From assembly GCA_903923345.1 (NCBI GenBank), contig CAIXXI010000317.1:1-7430 (forward strand): a stretch of DNA of 7,430 nucleotides, in the 5' to 3' direction. This DNA comes from an uncultured Burkholderiales bacterium (GTDB lineage: Bacteria > Pseudomonadota > Gammaproteobacteria > Burkholderiales > Burkholderiaceae_E). Every line of letters starts with the position of its first letter. Position 1 is the stretch's first letter. This document shows, piece by piece, positions 6,672 to 7,430 of this stretch. The position numbers and the translations under genes were made by a program. Below the pieces are notes generated by a model that worked only from the letters and a program-made list of their open reading frames with translations, was not told where the DNA came from and did no database searches.

Positions 6672-7430
6672 GCGGCTCGCCGCTGATCGGACTGCTGGGG
6701 TACGGCTGCGCAGCCCTCGCCTGGGGGGTGCTGGCCGTATTGCTGCTCGTGCGGGGCAGCGATCGCGGCCTGGGCCGGATGCTCATGCTGGCCGTTGGCG
6801 TTCAGGCCGTGTGGGCTGCGCTGATTGCCCTGTCGCTCACGAAATTTGCGCTGCCGGCCTCATGGGTTCACGGGCTGGATGCCTTGCGCCCGTTCGTCTG
6901 GACCGCCCTGCTGATCTGGATGCTCAAGGCGCGCGCAGAGCCCACGCCCTTGCGATTGGGCATAGCACTGGCCGCAAGCATTGCATTGGCCCAATTCCTG
7001 GCGCCCGTCCTCGATCTGGGAGCGCAGATCTATTTCGGATTCGCCCTGGTCGCCGCCGTACTGGTGCTGCTGTGCGTCGAACAGGTCTATCGGAATACCC
7101 TGGACAGCGCGCGCTGGGCGATCAAATTTCTGTGCCTGGCGATCTTCGGCATCTTCGTGCTCGAGGTGATCCTTCTCACCGATGCCCTGCTCTTCGGACG
7201 GATCGAGTATTCATGGTGGTCGGCCAGAGGCTTTGCCAATGCGCTAATTGCACCCCTGATCGGCGTCAGCGCAGCGCGGATGCCCGACTGGCGACTCGAC
7301 CTGAGGGTTTCTCGAAAAGTTGTTTTTCATTCGGCGACCCTGCTGGTCTCGGGCATCTTCCTGCTCGCGGTGTCGGTCATCGGCTACGGCCTGAGCCTGG
7401 TCGGCGGCGAATGGGGTGGCGTCGCACAAC
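6668..7430 (+). CDS. prsK: PrsK-like PEP-CTERM system histidine kinase, N-terminal membrane sensor part
   Basis: PrsK is the sensor kinase of the PrsK/PrsR two-component pair, which controls PEP-CTERM protein and exopolysaccharide genes, PrsR being a sigma54-dependent type regulator. Only about 254 residues of an expected 650-700 are in the window, all from the multi-helix membrane sensor; the GAF, HisKA and ATPase domains would lie to the right. Several hydrophobic segments are visible, the first about residues 6-28 and the last about 218-238. The family hallmark is RGFANALIAPLIGVSAAR (187-204), then MPDWRLDLRVSRKVVFHSAT and a later GGEWG. The frame is closed by a TGA at 6629-6631 and has no ATG, GTG or TTG between it and the first helix. 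I assign CTG at 6668, with AAAGGG at good spacing and overlap with the upstream stop. A sequencing error or a GTG start at 6728 are alternatives. Family call good, start uncertain. Confidence 0.85.
   Translation, partial: MSGSPLIGLLGYGCAALAWGVLAVLLLVRGSDRGLGRMLMLAVGVQAVWAALIALSLTKFALPASWVHGLDALRPFVWTALLIWMLKARAEPTPLRLGIALAASIALAQFLAPVLDLGAQIYFGFALVAAVLVLLCVEQVYRNTLDSARWAIKFLCLAIFGIFVLEVILLTDALLFGRIEYSWWSARGFANALIAPLIGVSAARMPDWRLDLRVSRKVVFHSATLLVSGIFLLAVSVIGYGLSLVGGEWGGVAQ

Noticed and set aside
6981..7169. Plus-strand 62-codon open frame with ATG start
   Set aside because: It is in a different frame within the PrsK membrane domain, whose conserved residues continue through it.

Overview
This GC-rich window looks like chromosome from a betaproteobacterium, most likely of the Burkholderiales type. 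I infer this from protein resemblance and gene neighbourhood; no rRNA or other phylogenetic marker is present. Genes are densely packed on both strands with short gaps. I see no tRNA, rRNA, CRISPR array, insertion sequence or phage gene. No stretch longer than about 190 bases is without a gene.

Left part (1-1898), housekeeping. The 5' part of pmbA/tldE (minus strand, running off the left edge) faces away from darP/yjgA, a 50S ribosome assembly factor. A pmbA-yjgA pair is also known from enterobacteria. Downstream of darP, and overlapping its end by 23 bases, is mog, the molybdopterin adenylyltransferase of molybdenum cofactor synthesis. darP and mog probably form one transcript.

Middle (1905-5112), stringent response and a peptidase. 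A long relA gene (minus strand) converges on mog with only six bases between the stop codons; a small imperfect hairpin spans that junction. The protein has the EFDDY form of the synthetase motif and a hydrolase domain without its HD motif. It is therefore expected to be a synthetase-only RelA rather than a bifunctional Rel/SpoT. Divergent from relA, with only 19 bases between the assigned starts, is mtfA, an M90-family zinc peptidase with an intact HEFAH motif.

Right part (5298-7430), edge of a PEP-CTERM/exosortase-associated exopolysaccharide locus. After a 185-base gap comes a polyprenyl-phosphate sugar transferase of the EpsB-like family (TIGR03013 type). It is followed immediately by the membrane sensor part of a PrsK-like histidine kinase, cut by the right edge. 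The kinase has no ATG, GTG or TTG before its first membrane helix. Its best start is a CTG overlapping the transferase stop codon, behind a well-spaced AAAGGG. This is the most unusual local observation. The pair suggests that the region to the right holds prsR, exosortase and further polysaccharide genes. Nothing in the window amounts to a wholly new system.
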